Source of the DNA: Chloracidobacterium validum | Lineage (GTDB): Bacteria > Acidobacteriota > Blastocatellia > Chloracidobacteriales > Chloracidobacteriaceae | Reading direction: 5' to 3' | DNA length: 64,000 bases | Assembly: GCF_018304825.1 (NCBI RefSeq) | Contig: NZ_CP072648.1 | Coordinates: 2,153,501-2,217,500 of the forward strand | In this document: positions 56,634-64,000 of the stretch, piece after piece | Layout: the number at the start of each line of letters is the position of its first letter | Numbering within the stretch: the first letter of the stretch is position 1 | Made by a program: the position numbers and the translations under genes | The notes under the pieces: generated by a model | Database searches by the model: none | The model's input: only the letters and a program-made list of their open reading frames with translations | Told to the model about the DNA's origin: nothing

Positions 56634-58049
56634 ATGACGAAACGCATCATTCATTGGTTTCGACGCGACCTGCGGCTTGACGATAACACGGCTCTGCTCA
56701 CCGCTTACGCAACCGCTGAAGAAGTCGTTCCGGTTTTCATCGTTGATGATGCCATTTTGCGTCGCCCAGACACGGCGTCTAACCGAGTGGCCTTTCTTCT
56801 GGAAAGTCTGCACGACCTAGATGGCAACCTGCGGTCACGTGGGAGCCGGCTTGTCCTACGGCGCGGACAACCAGAGGAAGTGTTGGCCCAACTGGTTGCA
56901 GAAACCGGTGCCGCTGGGGTCTATTTCAACCGCGATGTTGAGCCGTTTGCGCTAGCGCGGGACGCGCGGGTGGCGACCCGCCTGGAAGGACAGTGTGCCG
57001 TCGTTAGTTTTGAGGACGGCGGGTTGACCGCACCGGACAGCGTCAAGACCAAGACCGGCACACCCTACACCGTTTTCACGCCGTACAAAAAAGCTGTCCT
57101 ACCGCAGTCGGTAGCGCACCCACGTCCGGCCCCGACCCAGCTCAGAACACCGGCGGACGTACTTGGTGAGCCGTTGCCGACCCTGGCCGATCTTGGTTTT
57201 GCCACGGCGGCAACGCTCCCACCGGGTGGTGAAACGGCCGCGCAAGCGCGGCTATCTGATTTTATCCGAAACGGTTTGGAGCACTATGCTAGCGCGCGCG
57301 ACCGGTTGGCTGAAGAGGGGACTTCTCGGCTATCGCCATACTTGCGGTTTGGATGTCTGTCCCCACGGCGTGCCTACTGGGCAGCCCGCGAAGCATTCTC
57401 CAACGGTTCGCCAGGCCTGGAGGGCTGGATTTCAGAACTGGTCTGGCGTGATTTTTATCGCCAGATTTTGTTCCACTTTCCCTATGTTGAAGGCGGGGCG
57501 TTCAAGCGTGCCTACGATGAACTGGCGTGGGAAAACCGTCCAGAGTGGTTTGAGTGCTGGTGTGAGGGAAAGACCGGCTTTCCGGTCGTGGATGCAGCCA
57601 TGCGTCAACTGCTGACAACCGGCTGGATGCACAACCGCGCCCGGATGATCGTCGCCTCGTTTTTGACCAAAGACCTCTTGATTGACTGGCGGTGGGGTGA
57701 ACGGCACTTCATGCAGCATCTGGTGGATGGCGATCTGGCAGCCAACAACGGTGGCTGGCAGTGGGCCGCTTCGACCGGAACGGATGCCCAGCCGTACTTC
57801 CGCATTTTCAACCCTATTGCGCAGGGAAAGAAGTTTGACCCGACCGGAGCGTATGTCCGGCGGTACGTCCCAGAACTGAGCGCCGTACCGGATCGGTGGA
57901 TTCACGAGCCATTGCTCATGTCAACCGACCTGCAACGTGCCTTTCGCTGTATCATCGGCGTGGATTACCCATCTCCCGTGGTTGACCACGGTCACCAACG
58001 TATCAAGGCGCTCGCTATGTTTAGCCGCCTAACGACCAATCAACCCTAA
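56634..58049 (+). CDS. phr: Deoxyribodipyrimidine photolyase (class I type)
   Basis: A 471-residue FAD light-driven DNA repair enzyme. The N-terminal photolyase domain starts IIHWFRRDLRLDDN. The FAD-binding domain has LSPYLRFGCLSPR, WRDFYRQILFHFP, TGFPVVDAAMRQL and WMHNRARMIVASFL. The C-terminal signature is NGGWQWAASTGTDAQPYFRIFNP. Cryptochromes share the fold; the conserved NGGWQW block favours CPD photolyase. An antenna chromophore cannot be read from the sequence. Confidence 0.93.
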   Translation: MTKRIIHWFRRDLRLDDNTALLTAYATAEEVVPVFIVDDAILRRPDTASNRVAFLLESLHDLDGNLRSRGSRLVLRRGQPEEVLAQLVAETGAAGVYFNRDVEPFALARDARVATRLEGQCAVVSFEDGGLTAPDSVKTKTGTPYTVFTPYKKAVLPQSVAHPRPAPTQLRTPADVLGEPLPTLADLGFATAATLPPGGETAAQARLSDFIRNGLEHYASARDRLAEEGTSRLSPYLRFGCLSPRRAYWAAREAFSNGSPGLEGWISELVWRDFYRQILFHFPYVEGGAFKRAYDELAWENRPEWFECWCEGKTGFPVVDAAMRQLLTTGWMHNRARMIVASFLTKDLLIDWRWGERHFMQHLVDGDLAANNGGWQWAASTGTDAQPYFRIFNPIAQGKKFDPTGAYVRRYVPELSAVPDRWIHEPLLMSTDLQRAFRCIIGVDYPSPVVDHGHQRIKALAMFSRLTTNQP

Positions 58050-58093
58050 GCTGTCCAACATAGGCTTTCTGATGTGCTTTCTACCTGTCTCAG

Positions 58094-58123
58094 GGCGGCG
58101 AATGCTTGTCGCTATTCACCGCC
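58094..58123 (+). terminator. Possible terminator hairpin after photolyase
   Basis: GGCGGCGAAT (58094-58103) pairs with ATTCACCGCC (58114-58123) with one mismatch around a ten-base loop. No U tract follows, so it could equally be a small repeat element. Confidence 0.3.
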
Positions 58124-58249
58124 GTTCCTACGCATTTGAGTTCTGGCGAAGCCAGTCCCACCCCAAGGTGAAGCATTGTAGTCGCATATACTCTGAATCG
58201 AGTGGTTAAGGTGCTAAGTCATCTTCCTTCTCACTTATACATTTAGGGT

Positions 58250-58741
58250 TTACTCACTCCTTTGGAATTCAATCTTTTTGCCTGATCTCGCTTCAAGAAC
58301 GGGAAGTGTAGTGCGCACAATATCTTTCCCAAGCTCAAACACAGCAACCTGCTCTTTATTTTCGTTATCTTTGTATCCTATTGTTAGGAAATGTTTCTTT
58401 TTCTTTGAAAAGAGTAAGAATAATCCTACCGGACTTATTAGTACTGCGGTTGCAATAGCTGCGCCGACTCTTCGGCCAACTTTTTGTCCATATTCGATAT
58501 CAATTATTTGCTTGTAAGGAATTATGTATTTTCTATCTACATCGTTGAGCTTATATTCAAATATCAGGTTTTCCTCGTCACTTGTGTTTAGTGTTCCTTC
58601 TATGATATCTTTTACCCCAGGAAAATCTTTGTCTCTGGTAGTTCCCCCATGGTAAGCAGCTTTCTTACTACTTATACCGGCTATAGCTGGGATGTTTAGG
58701 ATCAAACAGATCAATAGAGCAATTGAGATTGACTTTCTCAT
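58250..58741 (-). CDS. Unknown exported protein in an AT-rich stretch
   Basis: 163 residues with signal peptide MRKSISIALLICLILNIPAIAG. The mature part contains GRRVGAAIATAVLISPVGLFLLF, a hydrophobic glycine-zipper-like segment that could insert in a membrane. Beta-strand stretches flank it (HFLTIGYKDNENKEQVAVFELGKD). Lysine, isoleucine and asparagine are frequent and the codons are AT-rich, unlike neighbouring genes, suggesting transfer. No family recognised. Confidence 0.6.
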   Translation of the reverse strand: MRKSISIALLICLILNIPAIAGISSKKAAYHGGTTRDKDFPGVKDIIEGTLNTSDEENLIFEYKLNDVDRKYIIPYKQIIDIEYGQKVGRRVGAAIATAVLISPVGLFLLFSKKKKHFLTIGYKDNENKEQVAVFELGKDIVRTTLPVLEARSGKKIEFQRSE

Positions 58742-59482
58742 GTTCCGCCCCCTATCGGAATGTTGAAGGATTGCGATAACTTCTTATAATGGGTGCTTTT
58801 TTTAGCTTACAAGTGTTATTTTCCTGTACTTGGTAATTATTAGCATAGGAAAAATCGCTTCAAATTTGGTTTCAGTGTTTGAGTATCAATCATTTACAAA
58901 CTTACCTAGAAGCTCCTGTAGTATGTCACTTTAGCATTAGTCCTATCTCAAGAATTTTCGCTCAATGCTCGCTGTTTGGGATCCCTTGATTGATTATGAA
59001 TACCTGCTCTGTGGTGTTATTTGCATTGAGCATGCTTTTACATAGAATTTGGTTGCTTGTTTTCTTTTTTCTGAACTCAGGTCATATCCTTCTTGCCCAA
59101 CCCTTGAGTGATTAGAAGCATTGGTGTCACTACCTTCAATCAATGCCTCAATCTCTGTTGCTCTTCTACAAGCCAGCCCCAATCGCGCCCCAAGTCGCGT
59201 TTCGTCTACAGTCGAGGCATGCAAGACAACCCAGAGAGGGACGCCCCCCAGGGGTTGAACCACAGAGGGAGCGCCACCGTTGTCTCATCCTCGGCAAAGC
59301 TGCCCAACTGCTCGGGAAGTCACCTCAGGGCAACAACGGATACATTGAATTTGCAACTGGTACCTACGAACTATACGAGCTATCTCGCTTAGGGTCAAGA
59401 GCCTCAATAGGTAGATGAAGCAAATGATCCTTTGTTCAAGGTGGCAAGGATGACTGCCACCTTCTCACTGCCTTGCTCACAC
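58742..59482. other. Gene-poor interval, left part AT-rich
   Basis: 741 bases upstream of the unknown exported protein and downstream of the TonB receptor. The left half (58742-59120) is clearly AT-richer than the rest of the window. Open frames at 59108-59418 (plus) and 58994-59263 (minus) overlap each other and match nothing I know. No RNA gene or terminal inverted repeat is evident. Could be remnants of a mobile element, but nothing proves it. Confidence 0.4.
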
Positions 59483-61984
59483 TCAAAAATTGAGCCGAAA
59501 TCCGGCCTGCACTAGGCGCGGTGGCCCGGGCAGAATGCCCCGAACCCGGTCGGCAATGTAGAGCCGATCCGTGAGGTTCTTAGCTGTAATGAAAAATGTC
59601 GTCCGCCACTGTTCAACCCGGTAATTGGCCGATGCGTTCCAGATCGTGTAGGCAGGAAGCGTCCCCAACTGCCCGTTGGCAAAAACCGCCGGGTTCACGG
59701 GCGAGTTGGGACGCAGGTTGAGATCGTCCCCAAACTGCTCGCCAACGTGGACGGCCTCTACCTGTACGTCAAAACCGCGCGCATGCGAATAACCAAACGC
59801 ACCGGTAAACAGATGCCTGGGGGTGTAAGGAATCCGGTTGCCAGTCACAAGGACATTCGTGAAACCTGAAACACTGCTGAAGCGCCGTCCCTCGAAGCGC
59901 GCATCGCCGACAAAGGTATAGTTGAAGCGCGCAAAGACGTTGTGCGCTGACTTGAACAACACTCCACTATCCACACGCCCAAAAAGTTCGAGTCCTTGGT
60001 GCAAGGTCTTGCCGCCGTTGGTCAGCGTGGCGCCGACGCCGCCCGCCAGGCTGGCCGGAACGATCTGATTGGAAAAGTTCATGCGGAAGTAGGACGCATC
60101 CAGTCGGATGCCCTGCACCGGGACGCTGCGCACGCCGACCTCAGTGTTCCAGCTCAGTTCTGGGTCGAGGTCCACGACGCCGCCGGTGTTTGAAATGATG
60201 TCCTCGGTTCGCGGCGGAGCGAAGCCCCGGTGGATACCGGCAAACACGGTCGCCCGCTGCTTGATGTTGTAAGAAGCGCCGATGCCCGGCACGACTTGGG
60301 TCAAGACAATCTCCCCGCGTGCGCCAAGACCACCACTGGCCAGACGATTGGCCCGGACAAATGACACCCGCTCGACGCGCACGCCCGGCGTGATGGTCAA
60401 GTCGCCAAGCACAAAGCGATTCTGGATGTAGCCGGAAAAGGCGTCGTTGCCACGGAAGTTATTTTCGACCGTGACCCCGGTCCGCGCCGTCGGCGTGCTG
60501 CCATTGACCTGCCGCCGTTCCTGGTTCTCGCGGTGATAGCGGAATCCAGCGTCAAGCTCATTCCGCAGCCGCCCAAACCCAAAGGTCGCCCGAACCTGGG
60601 GCGTGACGCCAAAGGTGTAGTAGCTCCGCAGGCGACCTTCATTGCCACAGGTCGTCAACAGGTCCACCATCCCACGGCATCCGCCAACGCCGATGCGGTT
60701 CGGACGCTGCGCCGAATTGCTCGATTGCCGCCACCAGTCCCGGTCAAACGTTGCGCCATAGACGCTGGTGGTGAGCAAGACGTTGGAGTTGACCACAAAG
60801 CTATGGACGGCTGCCGCGCCAAAGCGCCTAAAATCGGTTGCGTCATTGCGGAAGGGGTTCTGCCGTGGGTTTGCCGCATATTCATCCGCGCGTAAGCCGG
60901 AATACGTCACCCGCGAGTTTTCATCGTAGTAGTTGGCTTTGAAGGTCAAGACGTGCCGGGTTCCAAAGGTCGAGACCGATTTGAAGTTGAAATCGTACAG
61001 CCCGCTCCGGGTGTTGTCGCGCGCACCCTCGCCTTGCTTGCGCATGAAGTCGAGCAAAAAGCCCGTGTTGCCGAGTTTCCAGCCGTAGGTGAAGATGCCG
61101 TTGAAATAATCTCGATTGCCGCCCACAAGCAGGAGTGAGCCGCTGGGAGTATCCGGTGGATTCGGCGTGATGTAGTTGATGACGCCACCGACTGTCACCG
61201 GGCCGTAGAGAATTTGTCCCGACCCTTTGAGAACCTCGATGCTTTCAAAGCGTTCAATCGGCGGATGGTAGTACGAGGCGTTGTCGCCATAGGGCGCAAA
61301 CGCCAGTGGCAGACCATCCTCCAGTAGGAGCACTTTCGTGGAGCGGGTGGGGTTGAGACCGCGGATGCCAATGTTTGGTCGAAGGCCAAAACCTTCCTCG
61401 TCACGGACATGAACGCCGGGCAGCTTGCGCAGGGCTTCGTTGACGTTGAAGACACGACTGGTTTGAAGCGTCCGGTCATCGAGAATATCAACCGTTCCTG
61501 GCACGCGCGTCAGTGACTCGCTTGTGCCGATGATACTGTTGATGCCAACGATGATGTTTTCCGCCAGGGGTGCAATGTCAAGCAGGATAGTCAGGGGCGC
61601 AACCTCGGAGCCACTGACTTTGAGTGCCTTGGTCACCGTCTGGTACTGGTCGGCCGTGATGGTGATTTCATAGTCGCCTGGCGTCAGTTGTTCAAACTGA
61701 AAGCCGCCATCCGAGTTGGTTTGAACGGACTGGACAACCCCAGCCGTCAACCCACGCAGGCGCACGGTCGCACCGGCAATGGGCGCATCGGTGGTGGTGA
61801 CAACCCGTCCGCTCACCATCGGGGCAGCACTCGTCTGGGCGAAGGCGGCCAGGTTAGCTCCGCCGAGAACAAAGCCAAGAAAAAACACGCCGCAAAGCCA
61901 ACCAAGGCAAGCTGTCAATCGCAAAGAGCCATTGCCGGCTGCGGCAATGAACCGCCACTGGGCAAGGTAAAAACGCGCGTTCAT
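59483..61984 (-). CDS. TonB-dependent receptor, iron-siderophore type
   Basis: An 833-residue outer-membrane receptor. A signal region (about 1-50) and a carboxypeptidase-regulatory-like domain (about 55-140: VSGRVVTTTDAPIAGATVRLRG) precede the plug (NVNEALRKLPGVHVRDEEGFGLRPNIGIRGLNPTRSTKVLLLEDG). The barrel ends RLVQAGFRLNF with terminal Phe. The plug matches the FecA/ferric-citrate and catecholate receptor group. ATG 61984 has AAGGAA 8-9 bases upstream. A promoter with an overlapping Fur-like box lies 90-120 bases upstream, supporting iron-repressed expression. Substrate unknown. Confidence 0.88.
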   Translation of the reverse strand: MNARFYLAQWRFIAAAGNGSLRLTACLGWLCGVFFLGFVLGGANLAAFAQTSAAPMVSGRVVTTTDAPIAGATVRLRGLTAGVVQSVQTNSDGGFQFEQLTPGDYEITITADQYQTVTKALKVSGSEVAPLTILLDIAPLAENIIVGINSIIGTSESLTRVPGTVDILDDRTLQTSRVFNVNEALRKLPGVHVRDEEGFGLRPNIGIRGLNPTRSTKVLLLEDGLPLAFAPYGDNASYYHPPIERFESIEVLKGSGQILYGPVTVGGVINYITPNPPDTPSGSLLLVGGNRDYFNGIFTYGWKLGNTGFLLDFMRKQGEGARDNTRSGLYDFNFKSVSTFGTRHVLTFKANYYDENSRVTYSGLRADEYAANPRQNPFRNDATDFRRFGAAAVHSFVVNSNVLLTTSVYGATFDRDWWRQSSNSAQRPNRIGVGGCRGMVDLLTTCGNEGRLRSYYTFGVTPQVRATFGFGRLRNELDAGFRYHRENQERRQVNGSTPTARTGVTVENNFRGNDAFSGYIQNRFVLGDLTITPGVRVERVSFVRANRLASGGLGARGEIVLTQVVPGIGASYNIKQRATVFAGIHRGFAPPRTEDIISNTGGVVDLDPELSWNTEVGVRSVPVQGIRLDASYFRMNFSNQIVPASLAGGVGATLTNGGKTLHQGLELFGRVDSGVLFKSAHNVFARFNYTFVGDARFEGRRFSSVSGFTNVLVTGNRIPYTPRHLFTGAFGYSHARGFDVQVEAVHVGEQFGDDLNLRPNSPVNPAVFANGQLGTLPAYTIWNASANYRVEQWRTTFFITAKNLTDRLYIADRVRGILPGPPRLVQAGFRLNF

Positions 61985-62076
61985 ACTGGTACATTCCTTA
62001 TTGAAAGCCAAGTTGAGGCATCACGTCTGTGAGCTGCGCCGAGCGCATCCTGGCTTGAGTAACTAGGACTAATCCG

Positions 62077-62105
62077 TCTATATTCAATTTGACAATCATT
62101 TTCAA
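62077..62105 (-). promoter_or_regulatory. Promoter of the iron-type TonB receptor
   Basis: Minus strand: -35 TTGAAA (62100-62105), 17-base spacer, -10 TATAGA (62077-62082). Predicted start near 62070 leaves a leader of about 86 bases. Confidence 0.65.
62090..62104 (-). promoter_or_regulatory. Fur-box-like operator
   Basis: TGAAAATGATTGTCA matches the 7-1-7 Fur consensus TGATAATNATTATCA at 13 of 15 positions. It covers the -35 end and spacer of the receptor promoter, where Fur-Fe(II) would block RNA polymerase. Confidence 0.65.
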
Positions 62106-62115
62106 CAAGGATTTA

Positions 62116-62146
62116 CAAAAAACGCCAGCGCTCAGGCCGCTGGCGT
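62116..62146 (-). terminator. Rho-independent terminator of frr
   Basis: A perfect 9-bp GC-rich stem (62122-62130 with 62138-62146), loop of seven. On the minus strand it runs into TTTTTTGT. Lies about 20 bases past the frr stop. Confidence 0.85.
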
Positions 62147-62165
62147 CTTGCCGCCTGACAACACA

Positions 62166-62726
62166 TCAGACACGCATCAGTTCTTCTTCTTTGGCCTTGG
62201 CGAGATCGTTGAGTTTTTGCGTGAAGGCGTCGGTGTGTTTCTGGATTTGATCAAGCACTGCCTTTTGCTCATCTTCCGAAACGAGCTTTTCTTTGAGTAA
62301 CTTCTTGACATCCTCATTGGCATCACGGCGAATGTTGCGCAATCCCGTGCGATGCTCTTCGGCCGTGTCGCGGACAGTTCGGGCCAACTGCTTCCGCCGC
62401 TCTTCGGTAAGCGGAGGAATGGGAAGGCGGACGATCTTGCCATCATTGGATGGCGTGATGCCAAGGTCTGACGATTGAATCGCCCGTTCAATAGCGCCGA
62501 GCAAGGAAGTGTCCCACGGTTGAACGGTAATGAGCGCCGGTTCAGGAGCGCTGATCGTGGCCAACTGGTTGAGTGGCATCAGCGTGCCATAGGATTCAAC
62601 CTGAATACCGTCCAGCAAGCTAACTGAAGCCCGCCCCGTCCGCAGCGCACTGAATCGGCGACGAGCATCTTCAAGCGTGGCTTCCATACGGTGAACGGTT
62701 TCTTTTAGTATCTCCTGAGTTGTCAT
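62166..62726 (-). CDS. frr: Ribosome recycling factor
   Basis: A 186-residue tRNA-shaped factor that splits post-termination ribosomes with EF-G. It has the RTGRASVSLLDGIQVESYGTLMPLNQLATIS core and IPPLTEERRKQLARTVR. ATG 62726 has GAGG 6 bases upstream and gives the family start TTQEILKETVHRMEATL. Third gene of the tsf-pyrH-frr cluster, 122 bases after pyrH, with a terminator behind it. Confidence 0.96.
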   Translation of the reverse strand: MTTQEILKETVHRMEATLEDARRRFSALRTGRASVSLLDGIQVESYGTLMPLNQLATISAPEPALITVQPWDTSLLGAIERAIQSSDLGITPSNDGKIVRLPIPPLTEERRKQLARTVRDTAEEHRTGLRNIRRDANEDVKKLLKEKLVSEDEQKAVLDQIQKHTDAFTQKLNDLAKAKEEELMRV

Positions 62727-62848
62727 CGGGTTCCTCGTTACAATCACAAGTTGTCGTCAGCTATGGGTTTTATCATGAGTGGCTGCCAGAGAAACCAACG
62801 TGAGGCAGGGCCGGTCAAGTCGGGTGAACACGCACTACCTAGACGCGC

Positions 62849-63634
62849 TCAAGACGCGCAGGCAATTGCCGAAGGCGGAGTGATGCTGACCAGCGTGCCG
62901 ATTGGCTCCCCGGTTACCACGCGGTAGATATTGCCTTTGGTAAGCAGGTCAAAAACAATGATGGGCAGTCCATTGTCTTTGCACAGGGCAATGGCCGAGG
63001 CATCCATGACATTAAGCCCCTGCTCTAAGACCTGCTGATAGGTGACATGGGTATAGCGCCGGGCGCTGGCATCCTTCGTCGGGTCAGCCGTATAAACACC
63101 GTCCACCTTGGTGGCCTTGAGCAACACATCAGCCTTGATTTCGCAGGCGCGGAGCGCGGCCGTGCTGTCAGTGGTGAAAAACGGGCTACCCGTTCCCCCG
63201 GCGAAAATGACGACGCGCCCTTTTTCGAGATGCCGGACGGCGCGACGTGGAATAAACGGCTCGGCAACCTGGCGCATTTCAATAGCCGAGACGACGCGCG
63301 TAGCCAGGCCAAGCTGCTCGAGGGCGTTTTGCAGCGCCAGGCTGTTGATGACCGTCGCCAGCATGCCCATGTAATCAGCCGAGGCCCGATCCATGCCAGC
63401 AGCGCTAGCCTCCGCGCCGCGCACGATATTTCCACCGCCGACCACCAGCGCCAGCTCGATGCCAAGCTGATGCACATCGCGCACTTGTTCGGCAACTTCC
63501 TGCACCGTGACTGGGTCAATACCAAAGTCGCGCTTCCCCTCGAGGAACTCACCACTCAACTTGAGCAGAATACGCTTGTAAGCTGGCAATGGAGGCGTTG
63601 CCAATGGGCGTGGCGAGGCTGGCAAGATATCCAT
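62849..63634 (-). CDS. pyrH: UMP kinase
   Basis: A 261-residue amino-acid-kinase-fold enzyme phosphorylating UMP. It has [44 protein letters not shown] and [13 protein letters not shown]. An N-terminal extension of about 18 residues precedes the family start; no strong ribosome-binding site is seen at 63634. The C-terminal tail SAIACAS is also slightly longer than usual. Between tsf and frr in the usual order. Confidence 0.94.
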   Translation of the reverse strand: MDILPASPRPLATPPLPAYKRILLKLSGEFLEGKRDFGIDPVTVQEVAEQVRDVHQLGIELALVVGGGNIVRGAEASAAGMDRASADYMGMLATVINSLALQNALEQLGLATRVVSAIEMRQVAEPFIPRRAVRHLEKGRVVIFAGGTGSPFFTTDSTAALRACEIKADVLLKATKVDGVYTADPTKDASARRYTHVTYQQVLEQGLNVMDASAIALCKDNGLPIIVFDLLTKGNIYRVVTGEPIGTLVSITPPSAIACAS

Positions 63635-63742
63635 AAGTGCAACTGCTCCAAAATCCTGGCCGAAGGTCTCGACTTACCGATTGACCAGTTTTCACTGCGA
63701 GACGTTCACGCCGTGGTCCTTGACTCTGCAAACCGACCTTAC

Positions 63743-63772
63743 AAAAAAAACGCCCCATTGGCATGGGGCGTT
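63743..63772 (-). terminator. Rho-independent terminator after tsf
   Basis: A perfect 9-bp stem (63749-63757 with 63764-63772), loop of six. On the minus strand it runs into eight T (arm included), directly after the tsf stop codon. It should end or attenuate the rpsB-tsf transcript before pyrH. Confidence 0.85.
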
Positions 63773-63778
63773 TGGTGT

Positions 63779-64000
63779 TCACTGCTTGGCCGTCATCGCC
63801 GCTACTTCACTGGCGAAATCATCGGTTTTCTTTTCGATGCCCTCGCCCATCTTGAAGCGAACGAACCGGCGAATACGAATGTTTTCACCCGTTTTAGCAA
63901 TCAGTTGCTTGACCAGTTCCGCAATGGTCACGCTCTGATCTTTGACGAATGGCTGTTCGAGCAGGCAGGTCTCCGCGCGAAATTTGCTGATGCGACTCTC
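63779..64000 (-). CDS. tsf: Elongation factor Ts, C-terminal part (runs off the window)
   Basis: The last 73 residues are present: [21 protein letters not shown], then [18 protein letters not shown] and a stop at 63779-63781. This is the conserved C-terminal end of EF-Ts, the nucleotide exchange factor for EF-Tu. The start lies outside the window. The segment was open at the edge. Confidence 0.92.
   Translation of the reverse strand, partial: ESRISKFRAETCLLEQPFVKDQSVTIAELVKQLIAKTGENIRIRRFVRFKMGEGIEKKTDDFASEVAAMTAKQ

Noticed and set aside
59108-59418. Overlapping small plus-strand frames
   Set aside because: Two frames overlap each other, have no ribosome-binding site and match nothing known; a transposase remnant was considered but no catalytic motif is visible.

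Overview
The window reads as chromosomal DNA of a GC-rich, Gram-negative bacterium, most likely an acidobacterium. The best taxonomic hints are a 1069-residue Oar-like TonB receptor with an N-terminal carboxypeptidase-regulatory-like domain, a second iron-type TonB receptor, tandem MacB-like permeases and TMTC-like membrane/TPR proteins. A geranylgeranyl-reductase-family flavoprotein would fit a phototroph such as Chloracidobacterium. That placement is inference; no rRNA gene is present to confirm it.

Layout. 0-5 kb: the start of a XerC/D recombinase (minus, cut by the window edge), bioF, two ABC permeases without an ATPase, and a lipoprotein. 5-20 kb: housekeeping genes (tRNA-Lys, ileS, fumC, tRNA-Met, a receiver-histidine kinase, nadK, a DnaC-like ATPase, a DinG-type helicase, recG, dapF and the flavoprotein), with a decayed DNA-methyltransferase fragment beside tRNA-Met. 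20-24 kb: the Oar-like receptor. 24.4-32.2 kb: a complete type III-B CRISPR effector operon (cmr1-cmr2-cmr3-cmr4-cmr5-cmr6 and a CARF-HEPN ribonuclease), all on the minus strand and lying on the 3' side of tRNA-Asn. It has no cas1, cas2, cas6 or repeat array in this window. 32-46 kb: ruvB, a C-terminal processing protease, miaB, an unknown protein, two tandem TMTC-like proteins, tRNA-fMet, aroK, an FHA-like/TM/trypsin-like protein, two HAD phosphatases and a small P-loop kinase. 46-58 kb: methylmalonyl-CoA mutase large subunit with a leader ORF, a response regulator, a 963-residue unknown protein, yraN, purN, rhomboid, RidA, an aldo/keto-reductase-like protein, tRNA-Ile2, a Yip1 protein and photolyase. 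58-59.5 kb: an AT-rich, gene-poor stretch. 59.5-62 kb: a TonB receptor under a promoter that overlaps a Fur-like box. 62-64 kb: the tsf-pyrH-frr cluster (minus), with tsf cut by the window edge.

How the parts work together. The Cmr proteins should form an RNA-guided RNase. Its Cas10 subunit keeps the GGDD cyclase motif but lacks an HD nuclease domain, and the CARF-HEPN protein at the end of the operon is the expected effector of cyclic oligoadenylate. Guide RNAs must come from an array and Cas6 elsewhere. The TonB receptor at 59.5 kb appears iron-controlled. Most remaining genes are conserved housekeeping functions in short operons. All three tRNAs with a CAU anticodon (elongator Met, initiator Met, probable Ile2) occur here.

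The least explained genes are the 963-residue protein, the 172-residue protein after miaB, the FHA-like/protease fusion, and the aldo/keto-reductase-like protein that lacks the usual catalytic residues.
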